DNA from: Isoetes taiwanensis
Taxonomy: Eukaryota; Streptophyta; Lycopodiopsida; Isoetales; Isoetaceae
Reading direction: 5' to 3'
NCBI GenBank assembly: GCA_021234155.1
Contig: JAJEKV010000059.1
Coordinates: 9,089,414-9,153,413 of the forward strand
DNA length: 64,000 nucleotides
Shown: one piece after another, positions 43,871 through 55,539 of the stretch
How the letters are laid out: each line of letters starts with the position of its first letter
Position numbering within the stretch: position 1 is the stretch's first letter
Notes under the pieces: model-generated
Database searches by the model: none
Told to the model about the DNA's origin: nothing
The model's input: the letters and a program-made list of their open reading frames with translations, nothing else
Translations under genes and position numbers: made by a program

Positions 43871-45730
43871 GTTCAAGATAACAAATGTGCTATTCAACCA
43901 TTGTGGTAGAAGCATGAAAGGGTGATTGAATTTTTGTATATTGATGTAAAAATTTGAACCGGGTTAAAGTGTTTGTAATGTACATTTTGAATTTTACATG
44001 GAGTTGCCTATCATTAATAAATGCTGACGCATTAATATTCTCCATAATTATACCAAATCCTCTCAAATCTTGTACTAGCTTCTCTATCAATAAAATCTAA
44101 ATATCTTGCCCGCGAAAAAAAAAACTTTGGCGACATTTTGAACTTTCCTCAATCGATCAAACATGGCTCCTGATTCTACCCTCAACGAAAACTTGGTCCG
44201 GAAATGATTATAGTCGCTCCTAAATCGAATGCATTTCAAGAAACAAATGTATCTTGAACAAATTGAAATCCCTTTCCTTCAAGCAAAGAATACAAATCCC
44301 TTCAAGCAATAATACAACCGGGTTAATAATCTGATTTCTTGTGCGTGATGTTGTATGCAATGGATCGATGTCTTAAAGCACCGCTTGAAGAAGAAACTAT
44401 GGAAGAAGGATTGACTCTCATGCAAGCACTTCGAGGTCAAGATCGGTTCAGATATCAATCCTCCCCGTTGATGAAGTTTCAAAAGCAATCAACAAGCAAA
44501 AGCAAAGAAAATTGAAACAGAGGGTTTGTAGGGGTGGATACGCGACAAAGCCAATTAGAAGAAAGGTGAATGCTTCAGAATCTCATAATGAATGAGGTAT
44601 CTAATTTGACTCCAAAACAAAGAAAGTATATTTGCAAGAAGATTATTGCAGACAAAAAGATTGCAATTCCTATTTGAGCCAAGCCATTGAAGGCCCTCAA
44701 GAGGCTATCGCGGAAAAAGATCCGTAAAGAATTTAAAGGATGGCCTCCAAGACGCCAAAAAAATGCATATAGCAATGACGACTTGCCGCAAGGCATTCTC
44801 CGCACTATCTATGGTGGTTGGAGAGGAAGGAGAATTACGTAAGACTTCACTAGCAGCTAAGTTGTCAAAAATACATCCTAGAAATATGAAACTAGCAAAG
44901 GAGAGAAGGAAAAGAATGTCACTAGGTGGAACAAATCTGTGGGCATTAGCAGTGTCGAAAATCCAAGAACAAATACGATAGATCAAAGCTATGAAGGATA
45001 TGGTTGCTCTCGGCTTTGGTTAGATAACTCAAAGGTTTCACCAAAAATTAGAGATGTCATGAAGAAGATGACACAACCAATTCAATATATTGACATTACA
45101 CATGTGCACGATCGTAATTTAGTCAGAATTGCATCTTGTTTTTCGTAATAAAGATGTTTTTTATTTTGTAACACCGATGTAAAGTTTGTAGATTTCTTTT
45201 ACTTTTTGGCGTAATAAAGATGTCTTTTATTTTGTAAACCGATGTAAAGTTTGTAAATGATTTCTTTACTTTTTGAATGTAATGTAGATGCAAATCTAGT
45301 TGTTCTACATGGAAATGTCAAATTATTTCATGGCAACACGCATATGTATATTTGTTTACATGTATATCCCGGATGTATATTTGTTTACATGTATATTCCG
45401 ATGTATTGTAGATGTAGGCGAACTAAGAAGAAATTAGTGTGAGATGTATTAATTGTCAAAAAATTATGTGACTTCATAGTAAATGAAATAAAATTCATGT
45501 CAATGTACATGTATGTGTGGGAGTTTAGGGTCTTGAATATGTAAAAGATTTGTATGTAATGTAATGTAATGAGGTGACTAATTTTATTTCACCGTAATTT
45601 TACAGTCAATTATTCCGTAATTTTTGTGGATCAAGATCCGTGAGGTTCGGATTGGGCTTAGGCAATTTGAATACTTAAAACCTTCTTGCATTAGAAAGCT
45701 AAAGGAAAGAAACACATGTTGTTGCATGAA
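43871..45730. other. Unclassified repeat-like DNA with decayed coding traces
   Basis: Plus-strand pieces at 44763-45148 (for example LTPKQRKYICKKIIADKK just upstream, ELRKTSLAAKLSKIHPRN, and VMKKMTQPIQYIDITHVHD) look like remnants of a basic DNA-binding protein, perhaps a transposase, but I cannot name a family. About 45145-45270 is a two-copy tandem duplication (GTAATAAAGATGT.TTTTATTTTGTA...). Confidence 0.35.
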
Positions 45731-46490
45731 ACATGAGCAATCGATCCGCATGCTGTGCATTTAATTTGATGAGGTCAAGACTCCATGAAAATTGTTCGTG
45801 CAATTGTGGTGTGTGCGATCCGAAGCTCATGCCGGAATATGTCAAGCCAAGGACAAGACATTTGATAATGTTAGCACATTTTGGAGGGCTATGGTATGTG
45901 ACAGAGCAAAGAAAGCAACGAGTGGCATAAGCTACAATGTATCAAATCGATTGTGGAAATTGTGGGAAACAATGTGTCCAAGAGAATACAAGGAGCGATT
46001 GATCAAACGCTTGATTGGCAAGTCTATGGTTACGCAATGAGCCCTCAAGAAAGGAACTTCACGAAGACTAAAGCTAATTGACAAGAAAGGCAGCCCAAAG
46101 AATATGTTTGATCATATGTCGGCTTTGTATATCATAACTTTGTGGCACATTGGCAGAGCAAACAATTCAAGGAATCCATGAAGAGTCTTCGTGATGATAC
46201 CGTGATATCGGGCTTGTTGATTTCTGAGAATTATACTTTGAAGCCATTCAACGAGATTCAAGCACAACATTGGTACAATGAACAAATCAAAGATATTGGT
46301 CCACATCACGATGTTCAAGGTACATGGTAAAATGAGGAAATGTGTGCACTTTTTATTTCGTGATGACAAAACACATGATACTCACTTTGTACAAAAAGCC
46401 AATTGGCCGAAAGAAAATGGTGCCGGTCATATGAAATACCACTTAGTTTGGTCCGACGATTCAAGTCGAGAAGAGCTTTCTATCATGTAA
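45731..46490 (+). pseudogene. Unknown protein remnant with cysteine-rich motif
   Basis: The plus-strand frames 45733-46040 and 46278-46490 are broken pieces of one reading direction: NCSCNCGVCDPKLMPEYVK, FWRAMVCDRAKK, MCPREYKERLIKRLIG, then NWPKENGAGHMKYHLVW. The C.C..C pattern followed by an FWRAMV-like motif resembles the minus-strand frame at 28716-28916. A transposon-encoded protein is likely, family unknown. Confidence 0.35.
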
Positions 46491-47700
46491 CTAGGTATCA
46501 TCAAGAGCATAAGATCGAATGCAATCGGAATTTCTTTGGCTCAGACATGGGAAGGGCACATGATTTTGAGAAGGAGCCATAGCCAAACTATGGCTCGAGG
46601 CGTAACAAAGAAAAAAAGGATGGGAAAGTGATAAAAAATGCGTAAACCGCATGTCGTTCTTGAAGAGAAAATTTCCGATGTGGAAAGGGTATTTTGAAGG
46701 TGTCCGACATTGACCGCTCCCAAAGATTTGATGTGCTCCCAAAGGAAAGGGGTGCAATCTCTTCATTATGTGTATCATCCATAGATCCAAAATGATCCAA
46801 CAAAGTTAATGTGTAGATCTCTTCATGTTTTTGTAAGGCATGCATCAATTTTGATTGGCCTCGCTTGTGAGAATGCCATCATTGTAAGGTGTGGAGTTGA
46901 GAAAACTAGAGCCTACAAACAGTGGACAATGTTGAAGAAGATGGGTAATGAGGCGAGGACTTGTGGGCAAATGACGGACAATGTGGATGAGACAAAGGTG
47001 TTGAGATTATTTTGTATCATTCACATCCCCGCATAATTATGAAAGGTCCCTTATTATCTCATCCAAAGGCATGTAAGAAACATGCCCTCAAGAAGACACC
47101 AAGGATGACTATGGAAATGAATTTTATTGTGGTAATGAAGTTATAGCCGGTAACTACTTTGAATTGATTCCCCGTTGCCATCAAAAGTACAAAGCTTATT
47201 CAAGGAAAGAAAGTTCTTGTCCATCCCGAAAGTCAAGAATTGGGGTGAGATTTCCATTGAGCCACCAAACATAAGATTAAAGGTATATCTTATGCATATG
47301 AACCGACTAACTATTGGCATGAAATGTTGTTGGAAATTTGCCGAGATTGTAGAATCTCCGTAATACGCTAACCTCGTTGTTGAAGTAACTTTTCTATGCA
47401 TTAAGGCATGGACTTGCAAACCTAATGTAATCGAATATGAACCGATTAAAACACAAACATTAATATATTGTTTATATACTTCCAAGACTGTTATGCTTAG
47501 TGTAAGTTCAATTGGTTTCCCCGCTTCGGCATTGATCTCCTCAAGAATCTAAAAAGCCCTGTGGGTTTGCATTTGAATTGGGGATATGGATTGTGATCCG
47601 GGCCGCTCGATCTCCTCCCGCCATCTAATCAACTAAATACCACAGTAAAAAGGAATTTTTATCCCCGCGCTTCATTCCCTTCTCCCTCAAGCTTCCGATA
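46491..47700. other. Unclassified, no supported gene
   Basis: Scattered short open frames on both strands, none coding-like. I see no repeat structure that explains the stretch. Confidence 0.4.
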
Positions 47701-48333
47701 TGGCTCGCACTCAAAGGTGGGAAATTCAACTTATTAATTGTATTTTATGACACACTTTTTAAAATTGAATGTGTCAATTGACACAATTCCAAATTTTTGT
47801 GTCTCATTTGACGCTGCTAGAACACCCTTTGACACACTTTTTTTTTTATGTTATCAAATGAAGCAAATGATTTGAAATTCTACAACAAAAATATTACAAA
47901 ATGAATTTTGCTATGAAAGATAAGTTTATATAAATATAAGGAAAATGAAAAATTCTATTGAATATTAATTCTTCTTGTTTTACCTTGCTCATTGAGCCAA
48001 ATGTTATAGGTCTCATACCAATCAACAACCTCATAGGGATTACTTGACAATAAAATAACTTGAATTCAAATTTGATAGCATTAGTAAGTATACACATACA
48101 TTAAGCCTTGTACAGACAATTCTTGTGTATTTTAGGCTCTAATTTTTTTTGACGCACTTAATATTCTTAAGTGTGTCAAATGACACATTTAAAAATTTTT
48201 AAAGTCTCTTTTGACGCATTTTATCAAACTATAAATTCTCTTTTGACACATTTTCTCTACGAAAGATGTCTCTTTGACACATTTTTTTGCTTTTGACACC
48301 CTCTGGGGTGTCAAATTCCCACATTGGCTCGTA
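47701..48333. mobile_element. MITE-like element with 9-bp near-identical flanks
   Basis: TGGCTCGCA (47701-47709) and TGGCTCGTA (48325-48333) flank 615 bp of AT-rich DNA. Inside, the left end has GGTGGGAAATTCAAC and the right end, reverse complemented, has ATGTGGGAATTTGAC, a short imperfect terminal inverted repeat. TGACACA/TGTGTCA motifs recur throughout (at least eight). No coding sequence is seen. The 9-bp duplication fits a Mutator-type non-autonomous element. Confidence 0.6.
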
Positions 48334-48495
48334 CCATGCCAATGATTTGTTCCTTAACCATGATTTGTGCCAATGATTTGTTCAACATCCTTTTCTCAAA
48401 ATCTATCCCACTGTCCTCTTTTTCTGACCCAATTGGCCAATGGTTGATGCTGGCATATATCCCATAAGCCTAGCTCAAATGAAACGGCTATACTC

Positions 48496-48812
48496 AATGT
48501 GGAATATTCCTTTCAATGTAATAAGGAATATTCCTTGTAACTATGGGTGCACTTAAACAAGAATATTCCTTTGAAGGTAATAAGGAATATTCTTGATAAC
48601 TAGGCACTAAGGAATATTCCTTTCAATGCAAAAAGGAATATTCCTTTCAAGGTAATAGGAATATTCCTTGTAACTATGGGTGCACTTAAACAAACTAAAG
48701 AATATTCCTTTGAAGGTAATAAAGAATATTCCTGATAACTAGGCGCTAAGGAATATTCCTTTCAATGCAATAAGGAATATTCCTTTCAAGGTAATAAGGA
48801 AAATTCCTTGTT
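48496..48812. repeat. Array of GGAATATTCC palindromes in a 133-bp tandem duplication
   Basis: About a dozen copies of (A)AGGAATATTCCTT, some varied, lie in about 320 bp. The larger unit, marked by ACTATGGGTGCACTTAAACAA, repeats with a spacing of about 133 bp (48540 and 48673). Each GAATATTC also fits the GAAnnTTC pair of a heat-shock element. Confidence 0.85.
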
Positions 48813-48829
48813 ATCTCTATATTGTTGAC

Positions 48830-50370
48830 TCACGCTTTACCAAATACAATATGCATAGGTACACAATATGCCTTAACATAATCCATTCATTTGGCATTTG
48901 TTGATTTGGCAATTGTTGATTTGGTAACATGTGGAACATTGAATGCATGTGATATTTGAGCCCATTACTAAAAAGGGTGGACTAGGATTACATCTGGACA
49001 ATTATGACACGCTGGCCTGAATCAAGATTACAAGCCAAATGAGCCATAACTTTTCAACATCTAATCTCTATCCACACTTATCAATGAAGCAAAGAAAACC
49101 CTATTTATATATGCGCATCGCATTTTTGTGATATATGCATGTGGGATATTGCTAACTTTGTGTTAGGGTTGTGCTAACCGCATACCAAGCAATTGGTCTC
49201 ATAATATGGTTCAACCTATACATTTTACATTTGCAAAAATATTAAGGTGGGTGGATGGGCTCCTAAGTGTGAAATCGTATGCATGGATACATCCCTTCCT
49301 CTTCTTCCGCCTAATTCCCAAAACAAAATCGTATGCATGCAAACATCCCTTTTATTCCCAAAATTCTCGCCTCGCAGCGCCCATTATGTCTCCATCGCCT
49401 ATTCCGCCATCTCCTTCACTCCTTCCCCATTCCGCCCATCTCCTTTACTTCCGCCATGGCTGTTCAAGACCACACCTCCACAGAACACTATCCCTACCAT
49501 TGTGCTCGCCTCCTCCCCCGCCAAAGACGGCTCCTCCTCTTCCTCCTCAAGGATCCGTATCTTCCTCCCGAGAACTGCGGTTCTTCCTCCCGAGGCCACC
49601 CGGCTTTTAGTCAGGCATGGGTTCACTCCATCGAGGTGGAGAAGCTCATCATGGATCATCAGCCGCCGCTTCATTGGGTGTGATCGAGTGGGTGCATGAG
49701 GTTTACCTCGACGAGGAGCGACTCAAATGAAGATGTATGCCATGGAGGACGACCTTCATATAGAGTCAAGATGGCCCTCAAGATCAAGCCTTGTTTTTGT
49801 AATCCCCGGTTTCAATTTTTTGGTAATAGTCCTTGTGACTATTCTTTGTAAAGCTTTTTAATTAAATACGTAAGCAATAGTCCTTGTGACTCCATTTTTG
49901 TAAAGCTTTTTCATTAATGACAACTCCTTCAGATAAAATTATTGTGACTATTTTTTTTCCTTTAACTCGTTTCTCTCGAAGTTTCCAATCGCTTTTTAGT
50001 TAACTCGAACTATTTCTATCATTTTCTCAGATAGATATAAGAAACATGTTTGGTACTTAGTCCGCAACTCAAGTTTTTGTGTGTAACTCAAGTTAATGAC
50101 AGCTTTTTGTCATTAATTATAAAATGCAAAGTACAATTACTAAAATAGTATACCAAAACAAACATTAAAGCCAACAAGGAATTTCAAGGTGCGTAATTTA
50201 TGATCCGCACACTAACAAAATATGGTAAACAAAGCAGTAATAGGAAAATATGTTCGTAGTATTTTTCTTTAAATGCATCTTGAAGCATCTCGCCAAAAAT
50301 TTCTGGATGTTGGTCCAGAAACCTCTTGAACAATACCATCTGCATGAAATGAACACTAAACTGTTAGGGT
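48830..50370. other. Spacer with a GC/CT-rich patch at 49240-49740
   Basis: Most of this is AT-rich and empty. The patch 49240-49740 is C/T-rich and open in all plus frames (serine- and proline-rich translations), so open frames there (longest 150 codons, 49247-49699) are not evidence of a gene. A host-gene fragment captured by a repeat is possible but not shown. Confidence 0.4.
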
Positions 50371-50418
50371 GTGTATACCAAACCAAACCAAACCATGCAC
50401 CATACCATGCCCCACACT

Positions 50419-50970
50419 ATCATATTCACCAAAACGAGCACATCCCACCACACACCACACCATTCACCACACACCCCACCACACACCACACCATTCACCA
50501 CACACCATACACCATAGACCATACACCAACTATCATATTCACCAGAACGAGCACATCCCACCACACACCACACCATTCACCACACACCCCACCACAATAC
50601 CACCACACACCACCATTACCATTTCACCACACACCATACACCATAGATCATACCCCAACCATCATATTCACTAAAAACGAGCATATCCCACACACACCAC
50701 ACCATTCACACACACTCCCACCACACACCACACCATTCACCACACACCATACACCATACACCAAATGGTGGGAGCTGTGGTGGAGTGTAGTGGTGGGGGG
50801 TGGTGGTGTGGTGTGTGGTGGTGGTGGGGTGTGGTGGTGGGGGGTGGTGGTGGTGGTGGTGGTGTGTGTAGTGGTGTGTGGTGGTTTGATGTGGTGTGGT
50901 GGAGTGTGGTGGGGTGTGGTGGTGTGGTGTTGTGGATTGTGGTGTAGTGTTGTGGGTGTGGTGTGGTACA
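50419..50970. repeat. CACACCA minisatellite with inverted half
   Basis: Units beginning CATATTCACCA..ACGAGCACAT recur at about 50419, 50533 and 50664, filled with CCACACACCA runs. From 50765 the sequence turns into TGGTGGTGTG runs, the reverse complement, pivoting at CACCAAATGGTG (50759-50770). The open frames across it are low-complexity artefacts. Confidence 0.88.
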
Positions 50971-53900
50971 AGGTCACAAAATATATCAAAAAACAATCAA
51001 GTAACTGCTTTGATTGACCAAAAGGGTACAAGGCTTTTTAAATCGTAAATCTTTTTTCTTAAAAAAAAAAAAAAATTACATAGTCATAAAGTATACTATC
51101 AAGAGTATACTATTCAAAGATAGTGTCATTTACACATTCCTTATGATAGAAAATGTGAACACAAATGTGAACAAAAGATATATATAAGCCTCGTTACATA
51201 GTTCATCTTGCAAAAATCGATATCAGACTCATGATCACCGTAAATCGAGGATCACCGGCCGATACGCTTCTTTTCGATTGGCATCACAATGCATGACCAA
51301 AGCATCTATTAGAAATTGTCGCCGTGATTGCATGATTCATGAGAGAACCATTTAGATGTAACTGTGACATCCATAAATAAGGTTAGAAATATTTAAAGGA
51401 ACATGAGATGCAAAAGACATACAAGGGAAGGCATACAACTTACTTCCATATCTCTACCAGAGACAAGAGCTTCAACATATTTTTGTGCATAAATCCCATC
51501 ACATACAACCCACATGATGTTAAATCGGATGTTGTGGCACCTCTACTTGTCAATCCGATTAACATTATTTCTCTTCATGAAATCGATGCCCTAGATACTT
51601 GACCGATCGATGTGGTTAACATTTGTGTGTGCAAACTACATATCACTTAAATTTAGCAGACCAATTAGCGAAGAAAAAGCAAAGCAACAACTTAAAGTAT
51701 TACATACCCTTTGATTGCTTTCTCGCTCGTCGCGATAACCCTCGTAGAGGATTCAAGACGGAATTCCCCGGTGCAGGTAGGATCTTGAATCGATGGTGCG
51801 AGCGTAAAAAAAAACAAAGACAAAATGGTCATTCTCAAGGATAGGTGCAAGGATATGATGGCATTTAGCTACCACAATCCCCTTCATCCTTGATTTCACT
51901 ATTTCAATGACATTCAAAGATCCTTCACCGATTCACCCTTTCTTTTCACCGGTGGTAGCTTCTCTAAACCTTATATAGTTGTAAGGTGATAAAAAGATTT
52001 TGCTCTTCCACCGAAAGGCAATGTCTCATACAAGCACCGGATTAGATTAAGATTAACATTAGAGACAAGGAATAGCAACAAATACAAAATTTTATAACCA
52101 GTGTTATTACCCGCCATAAAGATCCACTAAGCCGCTACTCATTTTAGAGTTAGTTGCACATAAAATTGCTATGTCGATGCAACCACTTTCATTTCAAATT
52201 CTACGCATGACAGCTTTGAATGGCGAATGGCGTGAACTCCATAAGTTTATCCTTGTCATCATTTTTGTCGTCGATCCAAGATGTTAGTGTCATATTAACA
52301 ATTGATCCATGACAATAAAGCATAAATTGATACCTTCCAATCTCAAGCTTCCAAAGGTTTAGACCTCGCAAAACGAGTAGAATATAATAAGCCATCGAAG
52401 TATAAGTAAATCAATGTTAGTGTCATATTAACAATTGATCCATGACAATAAAGCATAAATTGATACCTTTCAATCTTTCCGAAAGTGGTTTAGACCTCGC
52501 AAAACGAGTAAAATATAATAAGCTACCGGCGCATAAGTAAGTCAATGTAAGCTAGCAATTACCGCTTTGCAATGATGTCCCCGCCTGTTTGCACTCTTTT
52601 TTTTCCACCGCTTTTTGGCATCGCCTTTGACCATAATTTAGTCGTTGCCTTGGCTGCAATTCCAAGGCTTCTTCAACATCATCTAGCTCCTTTGAATCGC
52701 TGTAAGTCTCAAGACAAGAAAGTGCTTCATTCTAATGTTTTGAAAGCAAGACAAAAAAGAAACACGCATCCGCCAAAGAACAAGCCTTTTTCCTCAACTT
52801 GAAAAATAGCAACAGATCGCTTTCAATGTCGCCACCAACATCTTCGCAATTTTATCCAGAAACACGCCAACGAAGTTTCAAAATACAAAAAAAAATAGAA
52901 ACCCCCGAAAAGGAGAGAGAATTACTTTCTTTTCTCAGTTGCTCCAATAATAGCAAACTGGCTCAACAGTGGGATCTCTTTTTGAAAACAACTCACGAAA
53001 AATATTGAACATTAGTGAACTCTAACTACAACAAATGCAATCTTAATGTAATCGAATGTAATCACCCTACCTTCACATACCCTCGCTCCAAATCCCGGTG
53101 ACCGATTGCTTATGAGTTGTTGCAATTTCAAAGGTGATGTAGATGTGGATGGACTTCAACATCGATAGCAAAGAAGATCTTTGTGCCGTGTTCAAGAATT
53201 GGGATGTCCGAGAATGGTAAATGCAACCCCTTCTCAATAACATTCTTCTTTTCACCTACAACATGAAATTTTGCTATATTCGTAACTTAAGCATAGTGCA
53301 CGAAACATGAATTGTTTAGTTTACCCTCAGCTTTTACTTCTTCCTTTCTTTGATACTACCCATGTCCGCATTGACACAATTGATGTCAATAAGAATGTAA
53401 ACACTTGATTCGTAATCAAGGGAAGATGTAGAGTAGATAGAAGCAAAAATCAAGAAAAACAATCGATGCAAATCAAAACAGTAACAAATGTTAATTACAT
53501 GCAAGTAGGTTTTACTACAGCAAACTTTCTCACTGATAATGTAACAACAAAATAGAAGTACATTAGTGTACATAGCTATCACAATGTAAAGGAAAACCAA
53601 ATACTAAATTCAAATGTATTTCGTAACAAAAATATTTTATCAATACACCCTATCAAATAGATCATTCAAAGATTGAATGTAAAGGAAAGTCAAATACCAA
53701 ATTCAGATGCATTTCTCGATCACATGTAAATGCAAAGTACAAATAATGCAATACACCCTATTAATACACCCCAGAAAGGAATTCCGTAAAAGCACTTCAT
53801 GGCACATGTAAATGTAAAGTACGTAAGGTAAATACATTTCCTCTTTACAAGAAAGACAAAACCACGCCAAATCAAATGTTAATACAATTATGTACATGAT

Positions 53901-54229
53901 GGAAACTAACTACATCTAAGTACACTCAAACTAATTATGTAATCAAAATAGAAATAGATGTACCTTCTAAGGGATTCCTAAGCAAAGGTCGCAGTCCCTC
54001 GACCATGAACAATCATGTACACATGTATTCGCCGTTGAAACCCCTCAATATAAGACAAAATAGACAATATGTATGACCACAAAGTGGAGATATTACCATG
54101 GTCGAAAGTAAGGCAATCATTGCAAATAAGGCCGCAGTATTGCTTATGTGAGAATGAAGCCCCGCCTTGTCACAGTATGGGAGCTGGGCTGCAGCCCATA
54201 TCGGTCCCGATCTTTCCAAATGCTTCACA
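50971..54229. other. Unclassified AT-rich DNA with a 132-bp tandem duplication
   Basis: Two copies of about 131-132 bp (52281-52412 and 52413-52544; GTGTCATATTAACAATTGATCC...) are the only clear structure. Many short open frames occur, none coding-like. I see no gene. Confidence 0.45.
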
Positions 54230-54916
54230 TCTCCTTTATTCTATTCTCATAGTTGAAATTAACTTTCAAATCCTTGTTGATTTTTTCAATGGCAAATTTC
54301 TAATTTTTGCAAATCAGCCTTTAAACAATCAATGGGAATCATTAGAGCATCTAAGTCGGGCATTATAACTTGATTTCTCCTCCTCTAAATGGGATGCCAA
54401 AGCCATTTGCACATCGGGCTTGGCTTCCCCGCTTGCTTTTTAAACCCGCCATAATGTCAATTGCTCACATATTTTTGCATCTTTACTCGCACAAGTCTTG
54501 TCAAGAAGCTCTTATCACTCTCATGCTTCAACAGCTCAATTTCCATTGTCTTCCTTTTTCTTTTTAAAGCCCCAGATTTCATCAAGCATGGAGGCGAATC
54601 TAATGCTCTTGTTTCCCTCCACCTTTTCATCATTTCCAACCAACTGCCCCAATTCTACCTCGAGGCATACATTTAATAGCTTTTAACATTGAAGACTTTA
54701 TCAGAGCTAATTCCTCGTCAGTCGATTCTTTTTGAGAGCCTTTTGAATGAAGACTTGCACTTGCTTTCACCTCATCCCAATCAATGCTTATTCCTTTGTA
54801 ATGAAGTGCATATGCTCGGGCAAAATACAATGGAATGTGATGATTTGCAATGTCCCTCCTACAAAAAACGCGTGCTCATACATAAAAAAAAAAAATCACA
54901 TCCAACCAAAGCTTAA
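54230..54916 (-). pseudogene. Unknown coding remnant, Lys/Glu-rich
   Basis: Minus-strand frames in succession read PLYFARAYALHYKGISIDWD (ending at 54630), then KRKRKTMEIELLKHESDK (54457-54639), then LKADLQKLEICHEKINKDLK (about 54290). They look like one protein with a coiled-coil C-terminus broken by stops. This resembles DNA-binding accessory proteins of DNA transposons in general layout only. No family is assigned. Confidence 0.3.
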
Positions 54917-55213
54917 TCCCGTGACTTTGATAACCCCCTAACAGTATAGGCTTCCGTAAACCCAAACATCCTCGGTGACTATTTGCACTAGCCGAAACAT
55001 GCTATCAAAATTGTTGCTTCTAAGTCGCCTGATGCTTACCTTGTCAAACTCGCCAGCAAGAAGACCTCCCGACCCTAAGAAGACCCACCTTTGAGTTTTC
55101 TGCCAGCAGTTCTAATGGGAGACCTTGGCATGGGCTTTTTAAAAAATTTGTTGTTGGCAGGAGATTTCCTTGAGATGTCTTTGTTCCAAGTCAAGCTTCG
55201 CTATGATCTCTTC

Positions 55214-55395
55214 CCGGTGCTTCTTCAGCCTCGAAAATGCAAGCTTTTGGCTATGGAGGTCCCGATCTTGGCTATGGAGGTTCAATATGGATGTCAAGCT
55301 TTCTGCCATGGAGGTTCGGAATATGGATGTCAAGCTTTCGGCTATGGAGGTTCAATATGGATGTCAAGCTTTCGCTATGGAGGTTCGAGCGGGAG
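55214..55395. repeat. Minisatellite, GCTATGGAGGTT... units
   Basis: About four degenerate units of roughly 36 bp (GGTTC.ATATGGATGTCAAGCTTTC.GCTATGGA) lie in tandem. The plus-strand frame through them translates to glycine/tyrosine-rich repeats, probably by chance. Confidence 0.8.
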
Positions 55396-55539
55396 GAAGG
55401 TTGAACAGAAAGGCTGAGGAAAGTTCAAAATTATTTGCCCTATTAATGATTCATTCCAAGAATAATAATTTCTCTGGGGAGGGATTTCCTTACATTTTGA
55501 ATTTGTAAAATGTAAAATACGGCACTTTTTTTTGCCCAC

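Noticed and set aside
48496-48812. CRISPR-like direct repeats
   Set aside because: The units are palindromic and variable in spacing, spacers are themselves repeated, and the context is a plant nuclear genome.
49206-49699. Proline/serine-rich gene at 49.2-49.7 kb
   Set aside because: All three plus frames are open because of C/T-rich composition; no start context, splice sites or known domain.
50250-51031. Long ORFs (up to 255 codons) rich in His/Pro/Thr or Gly/Val/Trp
   Set aside because: They are translations of the CACACCA/TGGTGTG minisatellite and are open in several frames.
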